Of a stretch of DNA of 64,000 bases, positions 51,979 through 60,924 are shown in pieces. Location of the stretch: assembly GCA_030065755.1 (NCBI GenBank), contig JASJDA010000003.1:1-64000 (forward strand), read 5' to 3'. Source of the DNA: Prochloraceae cyanobacterium (GTDB lineage: Bacteria > Cyanobacteriota > Cyanobacteriia > Cyanobacteriales > JASJDA01). Every line of letters begins with the position of its first letter. Position 1 is the stretch's first letter. The position numbers were made by a program, and so were the translations under genes. Under the pieces are notes generated by a model. It made no database searches, was not told where the DNA came from, and was given only the letters and a program-made list of their open reading frames with translations.

Positions 51979-53067
51979 TTAACTTAGGCGCTGGCGCAAC
52001 CATAAGGCCAATAGGGGTAAAGCAATTTTGTAACCTAGTTCTGCACCGTAAATTAAGCCTTTGTTTTGCAACCCCGCGATCGCTCCTTGGAGGCTTCCTC
52101 CTCTGGAAAGATGGTGTCTGTTGATATATTCTTTACTTTGAGGTTTTTCTGTGGGATCTATTGCCAAGCATTCTAATAAATGGGCTTGATTGGCAGGAAG
52201 TAGGGTCAATAAAGATTCAAAGGTGGTCGAAAGGCTGGATAATATTTCTTGTCTGGTTTGCTCTACGTCTTCAGAGTTAATTAAGCCTTTTTCTACCCGC
52301 AAAGTGGTTAATCGCTTTAATAAACTGGAAGCGTCTCCTATATGCCCCTGTACCGCATCTAAGAAGAGTTTTAAAGAGTTCGATCGTGGGTTAAAGGTTA
52401 ATCCTTCTTTTCTCAAAATGTCCTGCGCCCAAGCTGCAACTACTTCATCTGCTAAGGGGGTTAATTGCACTGTTTCTAAGTAAAAGTCTTCCTGGTTGCT
52501 AATTTCCCCTATAGTTGCCACTAGCACGTAACTCACTGCTGTATGATGCTTTATCTCTTTGCGTAAGAATCCCTCCCAAGTTCCCTGGCGATCCCAGTTA
52601 CGGATGTGAGGAAAGCCGTGCAGAATAATTACCATCTGTCTGCCAATAGTCTTTGCTACGAGTTGGGGCAGTTGGAGCAATAGCTTGTATGTCAGCCATC
52701 GTTGTTCCTGAAGGGCTGCGAGTTTTGGTTTGAATTTACCTTTTTCTATCCTCTCAAATAACTCTGCCCCCTCTTCAGATAGCCATTGCTCTACTACTTC
52801 GTGGGAGGCTGCACTTTTAAAGGTTTTGTTCATTCCCTCGCACAAAAGTTGCAAAAAGCGCTGGTTATTGGTTGCTCGGACGCAGTCTATATCTAGGGTT
52901 TTTGCCCCGACTTCTTTGGCTGCACGGCGTACTAATGTTCGCCGTCCGCTTCCAGGTACCCCAGCAATAAGTAAGTCTCCATCGCGAGCAAGTGCTTGGG
53001 TAATTTGCTGAAATTGAGCTTGTCGCCCAAAGATTTCCAAGGAACTAGAAGTTTCTAAAACATTCAT
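51979..53067 (-). CDS. AAA/STAND-like ATPase with Arg in Walker A
   Basis: The 362-residue protein has an AAA-type core: IFGRQAQFQQI near 12, a P-loop-like GVPGSGRRTLVRR near 36-48 and VIILHGFPHIRNW near 147-159 as a Walker-B-like stretch. The P-loop Lys is replaced by Arg (GSGRRT). HIGDASSLLKRLTTLR near 245 reads as the lid helix, and a winged-helix-like C-terminus (LQGAIAGLQNKGLIYGAELGYKIA in short) follows. The layout resembles ORC/Cdc6-type or STAND ATPases of unknown job. It lies upstream of recF on the same strand. Confidence 0.65.
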   Translation of the reverse strand: MNVLETSSSLEIFGRQAQFQQITQALARDGDLLIAGVPGSGRRTLVRRAAKEVGAKTLDIDCVRATNNQRFLQLLCEGMNKTFKSAASHEVVEQWLSEEGAELFERIEKGKFKPKLAALQEQRWLTYKLLLQLPQLVAKTIGRQMVIILHGFPHIRNWDRQGTWEGFLRKEIKHHTAVSYVLVATIGEISNQEDFYLETVQLTPLADEVVAAWAQDILRKEGLTFNPRSNSLKLFLDAVQGHIGDASSLLKRLTTLRVEKGLINSEDVEQTRQEILSSLSTTFESLLTLLPANQAHLLECLAIDPTEKPQSKEYINRHHLSRGGSLQGAIAGLQNKGLIYGAELGYKIALPLLALWLRQRLS

Positions 53068-53190
53068 GCAATATCTCTAGAGTTATTTATTACCCTTGGA
53101 TATAACTTACACCTATAGTTCTCCCATATTGAGTATATTTCTTTACAGATTTATTAGTATTTTCTTTTTTAAAAAACTATTTTTCTTCAA

Positions 53191-53445
53191 TTAAGGATGA
53201 AGCTCGATCGTGCAATAGATCTTTGTTGGCTTTGATATATTTCCAAGATAAGGGGAAAATCTTCTGCCAGCGATTATTTTTTTGCCAGTTGATAAAAGTA
53301 AAATTAATCTCTGTAAGTAGGTTATCTGAGGATTGCTTTTAGGAGAAACAGGAGTTTTTATTTCTTTATTGTTACTATTTGAAATGCTGAAAATAATAGC
53401 TGTTGACAAAGCGGCTGATACCAACATTTTATAAAAAACTTTCAC
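53191..53445 (-). CDS. Hypothetical small exported protein
   Basis: The 84-residue protein starts at GTG after AAAGGAG. Residues 1-22 (KVFYKMLVSAALSTAIIFSI) look like a signal peptide. The rest is basic and has no recognised motif. The strong ribosome-binding site supports it, but the C-terminal part is not clearly protein-like and may be frame-damaged. Confidence 0.5.
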   Translation of the reverse strand: MKVFYKMLVSAALSTAIIFSISNSNNKEIKTPVSPKSNPQITYLQRLILLLSTGKKIIAGRRFSPYLGNISKPTKIYCTIELHP

Positions 53446-53533
53446 AAAAAAAACTCCTTTGGAACTAAACTTTAATGGATCGATTCGTCACTAAAGTCAT
53501 GTTCACTTCTAGGAACATTGTCAAAGGAATCGA

Positions 53534-53567
53534 CTACCGCGAGTTCTACCTCGGTAACTCGCGGTAG
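53534..53567. repeat. Perfect 12-bp inverted repeat between two minus-strand genes
   Basis: CTACCGCGAGTT (53534-53545) pairs with AACTCGCGGTAG (53556-53567), followed on the plus strand by TTCGTGAGGTTTTT. It could be a transcription terminator or an IS200/IS605-type end. The 227-bp gap has nothing else except the repeat at 53629-53660. Confidence 0.6.
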
Positions 53568-53628
53568 TTCGTGAGGTTTTTAGTTGATTTTTTGCTTGTT
53601 AGATTAGCATCTCGTAGGAGAATTAGGA

Positions 53629-53660
53629 GCGATCTCGAAGAGTCCGCGCAGCGGTGCGCG
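53629..53660. repeat. REP-like palindrome
   Basis: GCGATCTCGAAGAGTCCGCG continues to CAGCGGTGCGC. It is close to the inverse of the in-frame copy at 27073-27102, and contains its own stem CCGCGC/GCGCGG. Confidence 0.65.
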
Positions 53661-53672
53661 GGGCTAAATTTT

Positions 53673-54713
53673 CTAGACGATCGCTATGGCTTCAGAGAGC
53701 AACTCTTCAGCGCCAAAACGCACTACGTCAGTGCAAGGTAAACCTGTCTCTTGCTTGACTTTATCAATTTCTTTTTGGGCGTTTTCTGCATTCAAATGGG
53801 CAGTATTAAGGGCGATCGCCTTAACTTTCACGTCTCCAAAAATCCCTCCACCAGATGCTAGATTTTCGTATAATTTTATTACCTCTGTTAGCGGTGGAAT
53901 AGCTATCTGTGGTAAATCTAAAAGGTGTTTTTGTCCGGCGCGATGCACCAAGACTAGATCGGTTGGTTGAGAGCCGCGAATAAGTGGGAGAGTAGCCGAG
54001 GAACCTGGATGAAGTATAGATCCTTGTCCTTCAATTATTAGTAAAAAGTATTCGTCAGCAAAATCGAGTACCATCTTTTCTACCGCACCAGCAGCAAAAT
54101 CTACTCGCACCGCATCAAGAGGTACCCCATCACCAGCGATCGCCAATCCCCCTTGTCCAGTTGCTAGAAACTTAGATTCTATTCCTTTCTTTTGCGCTGC
54201 TCTATATAACTCTACAGCTGTGGACATCTTACCTATTCCCATATCCGTACCCACAGTAACGAGACGTTTTCCTGGGAGCGATCGCGCCTTACCCGTTCCA
54301 ATGCTTAAATTTTTCGGTTCTTGGCGAATATCCCAAATCCACTGTCCTGGTTGCAAATTCCCAAATATTAATGCCATGGGGACGTGCAACCCATTCACTA
54401 CCGACAACCCCATTTCTACTGCTTGTTTTATTTCTAGCCACCAACTTTCGGGTAATGACCCCCCTGAAGGAGCAATACCTATTAGGAGAACGTTTGGATT
54501 GTGTTGCAACGCTTCTGATACGCTAGCTACGATCGGTACTTTTTTCTCTATCCCTGTTAATCTTGACAAAGATTCCCCAGCACATTGTTCGTCAATTAAG
54601 GCAACTACTGAGGCTTGGCCATAGCGCAGATATGATAGCCCTGTTTTTCCTTGGTGGCTGCGAATTCCTTCGTGTAGTAAAATAGCAACCCGATGTTCAG
54701 CTAAAAGACGCAC
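53673..54713 (-). CDS. dgcN: DgcN-like protein (DUF1611 family)
   Basis: The 346-residue protein fits the DUF1611 family: VLLIGIAPSGGSLPESWW near 73, TVGTDMGIGKMSTAVEL with a P-loop-like GTDMGIGKMST near 155, and LIIEGQGSILHPGSSATLPLIRGSQPTDLVLVHR near 225-255 (landmarks). Members paired with an enolase-superfamily epimerase have been described as DgcN, which acetylates D-glutamate so that DgcA can racemise it. That pairing is present here: the genes overlap by 17 bp. Activity is inferred from the pairing. Confidence 0.78.
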   Translation of the reverse strand: MRLLAEHRVAILLHEGIRSHQGKTGLSYLRYGQASVVALIDEQCAGESLSRLTGIEKKVPIVASVSEALQHNPNVLLIGIAPSGGSLPESWWLEIKQAVEMGLSVVNGLHVPMALIFGNLQPGQWIWDIRQEPKNLSIGTGKARSLPGKRLVTVGTDMGIGKMSTAVELYRAAQKKGIESKFLATGQGGLAIAGDGVPLDAVRVDFAAGAVEKMVLDFADEYFLLIIEGQGSILHPGSSATLPLIRGSQPTDLVLVHRAGQKHLLDLPQIAIPPLTEVIKLYENLASGGGIFGDVKVKAIALNTAHLNAENAQKEIDKVKQETGLPCTDVVRFGAEELLSEAIAIV

Positions 54714-55752
54714 GGTATTCTACCCCTATTCCTGGTAAGTTATTTGGCAGCAAACGTCCTTGTTGTAAGATTGCTCCCGTAAATGGATCGTCCCTCAAAT
54801 TTAGATGGCTGTCTAGATCCAAATAATCAGCCAGAGGTGCGAGGTGAGACATAGCCGTGTTTGCTAAAGTACTGTCAGAATAGCAACCAAACATTACTTT
54901 CAAACCGCAAGCTTTGGCAATTTGGATCGATCTCATCACCTCGGTTAACCCTCCAGCTTTCATTATTTTGATATTAACGCCACAGACGCAGTTAGCTAAC
55001 TTAGGAATATCTCTGCTGCTAAAACAACTCTCGTCTGCAAAAATTGGCAGTGGGGATTTTTGATGCAACGCGAACAAGTTTTTCTCCTCTCCCACTGCTA
55101 GGGGTTGTTCGACAAATTCTACATTTCCCAATTCTGCCAGCCAATTACACATCGAGTAAGCTTCATCTAAATTCCATCCTCCATTGGCATCTATGCTTAA
55201 GGTAGCATTTGGCGCTTCTTCTTTAACTGCTAACAACATTTGGCGATCGGCTTCAATTCCTTGAGGATTGCCCAATTTCACTTTTAATATTTTGACATCC
55301 ATCAATTGCTGCCAGTCGCGCACTCTTTGTTTTACCGCCTCTTGGGAGTTTATCCCTACTGTTACTGAGGTTGGTACGATGCGATCGCGATCTAACCCCC
55401 ACAAACGCCACAGAGGTAAACCTACTCGTTTTCCCAGCCAATCGTGTAATGCCATGTCGATGGCGCTTCGCACTGATGATGACACTTGTAATTCTTTCAA
55501 TATCTCTTCAATTGACTGTCTTTGGTAGGGGCTGAATTTTTCTAGTTTAGGGATAATTTGTTGCAATTCGGTGACAAGTCGATCGCTACTGTATTTTTCA
55601 CCAACTATAGAAAATGCCGAAGCCTCTCCCCAGCCTTCAATTCCTTCCTCTTTTACCCGCACCCAGATATTCGTTGTTTGGGAGGTGGTGCCGCGACTAA
55701 TAGTTAAAGGAAATCGCTTGGAAATAGTGAAAGTCTCAACTGCAAAATCCAT
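54697..55752 (-). CDS. dgcA: Enolase-superfamily dipeptide/N-acetyl-amino-acid epimerase (DgcA-like)
   Basis: The 351-residue protein is of the muconate-lactonising/dipeptide epimerase group: ILKVKLGNPQGIEADRQML has the K-x-K catalytic Lys near 155-157, SIDANGGWN near 185, VEFVEQPL near 210, FADESCFS near 234 and IKIMKAGGLTE near 258 with the second Lys. The three acidic ligands of Mg2+ are in place. It may be an L-Ala-D/L-Glu epimerase for murein turnover or an N-acetyl-glutamate racemase with DgcN. The overlapping DgcN-like gene favours the second. Confidence 0.85.
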   Translation of the reverse strand: MDFAVETFTISKRFPLTISRGTTSQTTNIWVRVKEEGIEGWGEASAFSIVGEKYSSDRLVTELQQIIPKLEKFSPYQRQSIEEILKELQVSSSVRSAIDMALHDWLGKRVGLPLWRLWGLDRDRIVPTSVTVGINSQEAVKQRVRDWQQLMDVKILKVKLGNPQGIEADRQMLLAVKEEAPNATLSIDANGGWNLDEAYSMCNWLAELGNVEFVEQPLAVGEEKNLFALHQKSPLPIFADESCFSSRDIPKLANCVCGVNIKIMKAGGLTEVMRSIQIAKACGLKVMFGCYSDSTLANTAMSHLAPLADYLDLDSHLNLRDDPFTGAILQQGRLLPNNLPGIGVEYRASFS

Positions 55753-55838
55753 TTTTTCAACTTAATTTTAAACTATAGTTTTTGTTAAATTAGGTAATGG
55801 TGCTTTACGAGCAAGTCATCTACAAAGTTCTTAATTTT

Positions 55839-56408
55839 ATGACTACTTTAAACAAATGGAAAACCCTTAATTCTCAATTGGTTTTGAACAATAAATGGTG
55901 TCGAGTCAAGCAAGATACTGTCAAATTATCTAATGGGACAATAATTGACGATTATTTTATTAATATTAGACCTGACATTGCTTTAGTTTTCCCAGTAACT
56001 AAAAACAAAGAAGTTATTTTTGTGCGTCAATATCGTCACGGGGTAGAAGAGATATTATTAGAACTTCCTGCTGGCAGTTTTGATGCCGATCGAGAGGATA
56101 GCCTGAGCGCAGCACGTCGAGAATTAGAGGAGGAAACGGGATATATTAGTGAAAAATTGATTCAATTACCGGCATTATACGACAATCCTGTTAAAGACAC
56201 CAACAAAATTTATCTTTTCCTTGCCCTAGATGCCACTCCGATTGGAAAACAAAATTTTGATATAACCGAAGATATTGAAATAGAATTAATTCCGCTAATA
56301 GAAATAAAAGAAAGGATATTTACCGGAGAAATTTGCGTTTCTGGTAGTGTTTCTGCCCTTTTTTTGGGACTAGATTATCTTTCTCAATTAGATTATAACC
56401 AAAAGTAA
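55839..56408 (+). CDS. NUDIX hydrolase (ADP-ribose pyrophosphatase-like)
   Basis: The frame opens at 55797, but ATG 55839 (MTTLNKWKTLNSQ) gives the usual family start; 189 residues. The Nudix box runs from ELPAGSFDADRED to SAARRELEEETGY, with the REUxEExGU core and one extra residue before it as in ADPR pyrophosphatases. It should cut ADP-ribose or similar nucleoside diphosphates. FVRQYRHGVEEILLE just before the box supports the ADPRase type. Confidence 0.87.
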   Translation: MTTLNKWKTLNSQLVLNNKWCRVKQDTVKLSNGTIIDDYFINIRPDIALVFPVTKNKEVIFVRQYRHGVEEILLELPAGSFDADREDSLSAARRELEEETGYISEKLIQLPALYDNPVKDTNKIYLFLALDATPIGKQNFDITEDIEIELIPLIEIKERIFTGEICVSGSVSALFLGLDYLSQLDYNQK

Positions 56409-56437
56409 TAAGCTTTAAGAAATAACCCAAAAATCAC

Positions 56438-56752
56438 CTAATGTTTTGATTCGTAATGAGGACAATCATCACAAGGGCCAGAGGGATTAACAGCACAGCG
56501 AATATAAGGAGAGCGAGCATTATAGCGACAACTCAGGTTGCCAATAAAATAACTGTGGACTTCTTCTACTTGCTCCCATTCATCATCATCAGGCGGGCAC
56601 GTGCTTCCCCTTCTTCGTCTCTCAAAAGTCATAGGGCGAATATATCTGGGTCTTCTCGGCCATCGCCGCTTAAATTTGGGCAGTAACACCAAATAAAGTA
56701 GTGAAGGAATGAGACTAATGAGCAAAATAATGAGGATAATCTCGATCGCCAT
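56438..56752 (-). CDS. DUF6464-like small membrane protein
   Basis: The 104-residue protein starts with one hydrophobic helix (IILIILLISLIPSLLYLVLL), then a very basic stretch (KRRWPRRPR) and a Cys-rich end: FIGNLSCRYNARSPYIRCAV, then PCDDCPHYE. This pattern, with its conserved cysteines, is a cyanobacterial family of unknown function that I associate with DUF6464. It might bind a metal at the cytoplasmic face; that is inference. Confidence 0.72.
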   Translation of the reverse strand: MAIEIILIILLISLIPSLLYLVLLPKFKRRWPRRPRYIRPMTFERRRRGSTCPPDDDEWEQVEEVHSYFIGNLSCRYNARSPYIRCAVNPSGPCDDCPHYESKH

Positions 56753-56929
56753 ACTTTCCGATTTAGGTATTTTAAGTTAGTTACTACAGCCTGGACTTAA
56801 TAAATAGTGGGCTAAGGGTTTTGTATTTTATACGCTGTAGCCTTTTTGATATGCTGCTAGCGCGACATTTATAATCTCATTATCTCAAAAGCTCAAAGAC
56901 CTAAATCTAAAGAGTTTTCAAATTTTTTA

Positions 56930-56951
56930 CCCCGTATCTGAAGATACGGGG
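56930..56951. repeat. Hairpin between speD and the DUF6464 gene
   Basis: CCCCGTATCT and AGATACGGGG form a perfect 10-bp stem with a 2-nt loop, 49 bp after the speD stop. A T tract lies on the plus side only, before the stem, so it is not a canonical minus-strand terminator, but the position suggests an end-of-transcript role. Confidence 0.5.
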
Positions 56952-56999
56952 CTATCAATTGCAATTGTTTAGTTTATACTATTATTTTCTTGTTGCTCG

Positions 57000-57386
57000 T
57001 TAATAAACGTAAGTTTTCATCTTTTCTGGGTGATTTGCTTGTAAGGAAAATCCCCGATCGATTTCTTTGACAGTAATTTTTTTAGCTTGAAGTGCTGTTG
57101 TAAGAAAGTCTACTGCTTCTTCCGGCTTCCCTTGACCGCAAAAAAATAGATCGGCTGCAAAATAGCCGTATTCTGGCCAAGTGTGAATGGCAATGTGAGA
57201 TTCTGCTAAAGTTGCTGTTGCGGTTACTCCATGGGGACTAAACTGGTGTACGCATAAATCAATCAGAGTTGCTTCTCCGGCACAAACAGCGTCTGTAATA
57301 GCGCTGCGAATGCGATCGGGGTCGTTTAGCAGGTCTGTTGGTGCTTCCCATGCATCTACTACCAAGTGAGTTCCCACTTTTACCAT
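57000..57386 (-). CDS. speD: S-adenosylmethionine decarboxylase proenzyme
   Basis: I set the start at ATG 57386 (MVKVGTHLVVDAWEAP), 128 residues, as in other bacterial SpeD; the frame goes on to an ATG at 57437. The enzyme cleaves itself between Glu and Ser in LAESHIAIHTWPE near 62-74, making the pyruvoyl group, and decarboxylates SAM for spermidine synthesis. CVHQFSPHGVTATATLAESH and GYFAADLFFCG are conserved surroundings (landmarks). Key residues are present. Confidence 0.93.
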   Translation of the reverse strand: MVKVGTHLVVDAWEAPTDLLNDPDRIRSAITDAVCAGEATLIDLCVHQFSPHGVTATATLAESHIAIHTWPEYGYFAADLFFCGQGKPEEAVDFLTTALQAKKITVKEIDRGFSLQANHPEKMKTYVY

Positions 57387-57494
57387 TCTTTTCAATCTAC
57401 TCCATCGTAAAAATCCCAAGCTATTTAGGTATAACACATGATTATCTATTCCTCAATAGAACTACCTTAGAGGTTTGGGAGGTCTGAGAGAATA

Positions 57495-58490
57495 TTATAT
57501 TGCTATTTGCGTACCATTAGGCATAATTGTTTTTTCTAAAGATGCAGCTAGAAAATTAGTTTTGCTGAGGTTGGCTCCAATAAGATTAGCTTCATTGAGG
57601 TTAGTTCCACTCAAATTAGCACCCTTTAAATCGCTCAGTAATAAACCAGCTTGGAATAAGTTGGCTCCAGAGAGATTAGCATTACATAGTTTAGCATTAA
57701 GCAAGCTACTTCCTGTTAGGTTAGCTTGAGTTAATTGAGTTTGTTTGAGGTTGGCTGACTTGAGTTTTGCTTCTTGTAGATTCGCTTTATTTAAGTTAGC
57801 ACCAGTTAAATTAGCTCCTTCTAGATTAGTTCCTTCTAGATTAGCTCCTTCTAGATTAGCTCCTTTTAAATTAGCTCCCCGCAGATCGGCTAAACTTAGA
57901 TCGGCTTGCTTTAAATTTGCTTTTTGCAGATTGGCTCGATTTAATGAAGCTCTAATTAATATTGTTTGGGTGAGATTGGCTCTACTTAAATTAGCTTCTG
58001 AGAGTATCGCTTTTGTGAAAATGGCACGCTCTAAATTAGCATCACAAAGAATTGCTCTGGTTAGAGTAGCTGCGGTGAGATTGGCCGATCTTAGTTGAGT
58101 TTCGCTCAGTTGGGCTTGAATTAAACTACTGCTAACTAAACAGGCATTGCTGAGATCCGCTTTGTAGATATTAGCATGACAAAGAATTGCACCACTTAAG
58201 TCTGCTTCTACTAAAATCGCTTCCGTTAGTATTGCATTAGATAAGGTAGTCTCAACTAGTTTGGCTTTAGATAAGTTTCCTTGACTCAAATCTATACTAT
58301 TTAAGTTAGAAGCAATTAATTTAACTTCACTTAAATTTGCTCCTCTCAGCTTTGCTTGGCGAAGATTGATACGATTGAGATTAGCTTTAACTAACTTTGC
58401 TTTAATCAATTTGATTCCAGTAAAATTACGCTCTCCTTTTCTATATCTTGTCAAAATTACATTGCCACTGTCTAGATTGCTGGTATTCAT
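57495..58490 (-). CDS. Pentapeptide-repeat protein
   Basis: I set the start at ATG 58490 (MNTSNLDSGNVI, then YRKGERNFTG), the usual start of cyanobacterial pentapeptide-repeat proteins; the frame extends to 58565. The 331 residues are nearly all A(D/N)LxX repeats, such as ANLRGANLKGANLEGANL in brief, forming a right-handed beta-helix of about 60 repeats. There are no transmembrane helices. Function is unknown; some members mimic DNA, others are luminal or structural. A low-diversity GANLEGTNLEGANL block suggests recent repeat copying at 57820-57870. Confidence 0.9.
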   Translation of the reverse strand: MNTSNLDSGNVILTRYRKGERNFTGIKLIKAKLVKANLNRINLRQAKLRGANLSEVKLIASNLNSIDLSQGNLSKAKLVETTLSNAILTEAILVEADLSGAILCHANIYKADLSNACLVSSSLIQAQLSETQLRSANLTAATLTRAILCDANLERAIFTKAILSEANLSRANLTQTILIRASLNRANLQKANLKQADLSLADLRGANLKGANLEGANLEGTNLEGANLTGANLNKANLQEAKLKSANLKQTQLTQANLTGSSLLNAKLCNANLSGANLFQAGLLLSDLKGANLSGTNLNEANLIGANLSKTNFLAASLEKTIMPNGTQIAI

Positions 58491-59367
58491 AAAAAAGGTA
58501 AAAACAGTATGTTTTTTACTGATAAAGTTCTGTATTTTTCTCTGATATCTCAAAAATAGAGCCAATATCTTCTACTATTTGGATAGAAACTAATAGATCG
58601 ATAGCTCAGTTTTTTAGTAGTAATAAAAAGTAGATTTTGAAACTATTTAGATATTAGATTTCGTTCCCTCTATTGGAATTTTCTACCTCATTACCTAAAA
58701 ATTTTATTCGTAGAGTTATTTATGATGAGGGCTGGTTGCGAATAGTTTTAATGTTATTTTTTAGTAGAACACTCTACTCCCTTTGAAGACATCGAACCAA
58801 AAGTACTATCGCTATAGATAGTCTGTCCCCAGACCTATACATTCTCTCCAACCAGGTCTGGGCATTAAACTAGAAAAGTCTTTTGACTTAGTTATTCTAC
58901 TCGAATCTGTTTTTTCTTCTAAATCTCTGCTCAGTATCATAAAGTTATGAGCATGTCTATTTTAAGCTTATACTAGCTAAGTTTTAGTTTTTGTAATTGC
59001 ACACTTTAGACTTGACACCTAGATCTTTATAGGCATAAATATCTATCGATGCCAACATTTACTCCAAGGCTAAATTTCCTAGAATTGGTGCATTATAAAT
59101 TACACCTCAAGGATAGTAGATTAAATGAGTATTTTACAAGATAACTCTAACAAATATTCATTATAGCCCAACAACAAAAATGGTAAGATTGTTTTTTACG
59201 CGCACGGTCTGGGATAAAACCCTAGCAGGCGCCATCTTGAGGGGATTGCGATCGCAATCTCGAAGAGGTTCGATCCAAAAACAAACAACAAATAACGAAT
59301 AGCCAATAACCAATAACAATCCAGATATTATAGTTAAGCTCTTTTTACAAACAACAACTAACTAACC
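58491..59367. other. Long intergenic region upstream of leuB
   Basis: This gap of about 880 bp has no supportable ORF. It holds the pentapeptide gene's promoter, a hairpin at 58828-58862, and near leuB a segment (59236-59275) with GGGATTGCGATCGCAATCTC and CTCGAAGAG of REP type, then AATAACA/AATAGCC short repeats. A leuB promoter must lie here. Confidence 0.5.
58828..58862. repeat. Inverted repeat in the pentapeptide-leuB gap
   Basis: CCCAGACCT (58828-58836) pairs with AGGTCTGGG (58854-58862) over a 17-nt loop. No T tract follows on either strand. It could be part of a small RNA or of a repeat element. Confidence 0.5.
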
Positions 59368-60456
59368 ATGACCGGACAATACCGCATTACCCTTCTACCT
59401 GGCGATGGCATTGGCCCTGAAATTATGTCGGTAACGGTAGAATTACTGAAAGTTATTGGCGAGAAATTTAATATCCAGTTTGATTTTACTGAAGCAGTTA
59501 TTGGGGGTGCGGCGATCGACGCTACAGGAGAACCCCTACCCGCCAAAACTCTAGAAATTTGTCGCAATAGCGATGCGGTGTTACTAGCGGCTATTGGCGG
59601 TTATAAATGGGATAATTTACCTCGTCACCAACGCCCAGAAACGGGATTGTTAGGATTGAGGGCAGGATTGGGTTTATTTGCTAATTTGCGACCAGCTACT
59701 ATTTTCCCTCAATTGGTCGATGCTTCTACCCTCAAACGGGAAGTCGTTGAAGGGGTAGATGTTATGGTGGTGCGAGAACTAACTGGCGGTATTTATTTCG
59801 GTCAACCTAAAGGTATTTTTGCCACGGAGACGGGGCAAAAACGGGGGGTAAATACCATGGGTTATACCGAAGCTGAAATCGATCGCATTGCTAAAGTGGG
59901 GTTTGAAACGGCACAAAAACGCTCTGGCAAACTTTGCTCGGTGGATAAGGCAAATGTCTTGGACGTGTCTCAATTGTGGCGCGATCGCGTTACTAACATG
60001 GCTCAGGAATATCCGGATGTGGAACTATCTCACCTCTACGTAGATAATGCTGCCATGCAGCTAGTTCGCGCCCCCAAACAATTCGATACTATTGTTACGG
60101 GCAATCTCTTTGGGGATATCCTCTCCGATATTTCTGCTATGCTTACTGGCAGTATAGGGATGTTACCCTCTGCTAGTTTAGGTGCTGACGGCCCTGGCCT
60201 GTTTGAACCCGTCCACGGTTCTGCTCCCGATATAGCAGGTCAAAATAAAGCTAATCCTTTGGCTATGGTTTTGAGTGCGGCTATGATGCTGCGCTACGAA
60301 CTAAATCAACCTCAGGCAGCTAACAGCATAGAAAAGGCAGTAAGTCAAGTCTTAGAAAGAGGCGATCGAACGGGAGATATTATGTCAGAAGGAATGAATC
60401 TCTTGGGCTGTACTGCTATGGGAGAAGCTTTAATAGAAGTTATAAAAATACAATAA
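59368..60456 (+). CDS. leuB: 3-isopropylmalate dehydrogenase
   Basis: The 362-residue enzyme oxidises and decarboxylates 3-isopropylmalate with NAD+ in leucine synthesis. [12 protein letters not shown] at the start, the substrate-binding [14 protein letters not shown] near 92, ELTGGIYFG near 135, the metal-binding [14 protein letters not shown] near 247 and [15 protein letters not shown] near 277 are all standard. Length is normal and no lesion is seen. Confidence 0.97.
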   Translation: MTGQYRITLLPGDGIGPEIMSVTVELLKVIGEKFNIQFDFTEAVIGGAAIDATGEPLPAKTLEICRNSDAVLLAAIGGYKWDNLPRHQRPETGLLGLRAGLGLFANLRPATIFPQLVDASTLKREVVEGVDVMVVRELTGGIYFGQPKGIFATETGQKRGVNTMGYTEAEIDRIAKVGFETAQKRSGKLCSVDKANVLDVSQLWRDRVTNMAQEYPDVELSHLYVDNAAMQLVRAPKQFDTIVTGNLFGDILSDISAMLTGSIGMLPSASLGADGPGLFEPVHGSAPDIAGQNKANPLAMVLSAAMMLRYELNQPQAANSIEKAVSQVLERGDRTGDIMSEGMNLLGCTAMGEALIEVIKIQ

Positions 60457-60521
60457 AATTTATCTTTACCTCTTGCCAACAAAAACAAGGTATTATATTT
60501 GGCTAGATCCTACTGGGATCG

Positions 60522-60800
60522 ATGAGACAGAGACAGGTGACTAAAATAATGTCGAGAACCTCAGAGATGGAAATGGATCGAGCTAAAATTCCCATATCCC
60601 TAGATCCAATATTACTAAGAGCAGCGCGAAAAACCTATCAAACTTACTCTCAGTTACACTCTAAATTACCTAAAATTCCTCTAGGCGTAGTCATAAATCG
60701 GTATAATTACCGAGGTCATTTGATTTTTCGCAAAAAACCCATTCTATTGCCAGGGGAATCTTTCATACCCTTAAATCAGCTAGAAGAGCAATTTTATTAA
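60522..60800 (+). CDS. Hypothetical small basic protein
   Basis: The 92-residue frame (or 83 from the ATG at 60549, MSRTSEMEMDRAK) is basic with a mixed C-terminal half (PLGVVINRYNYRGHLIFRKK). I do not recognise it. It starts 65 bp after leuB. No signal peptide or helix-turn-helix is seen. It could be a cyanobacterial conserved small protein. Confidence 0.5.
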   Translation: MRQRQVTKIMSRTSEMEMDRAKIPISLDPILLRAARKTYQTYSQLHSKLPKIPLGVVINRYNYRGHLIFRKKPILLPGESFIPLNQLEEQFY

Positions 60801-60924
60801 TCCCGATCGACAGTCCGATAGATTGGGGTATAATCACTAGATTAACTTTAAAACCGATAGAGATACCACTGTAAATTTACTGAACTTGTAAGAGATTCTC
60901 AATCTCGACAATGAATTGACTGCT

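Noticed and set aside
59215-59290. tRNA-like GGTTCGATCC near leuB
   Set aside because: No acceptor or anticodon stem can be drawn around it; the motif comes from a REP-like repeat.
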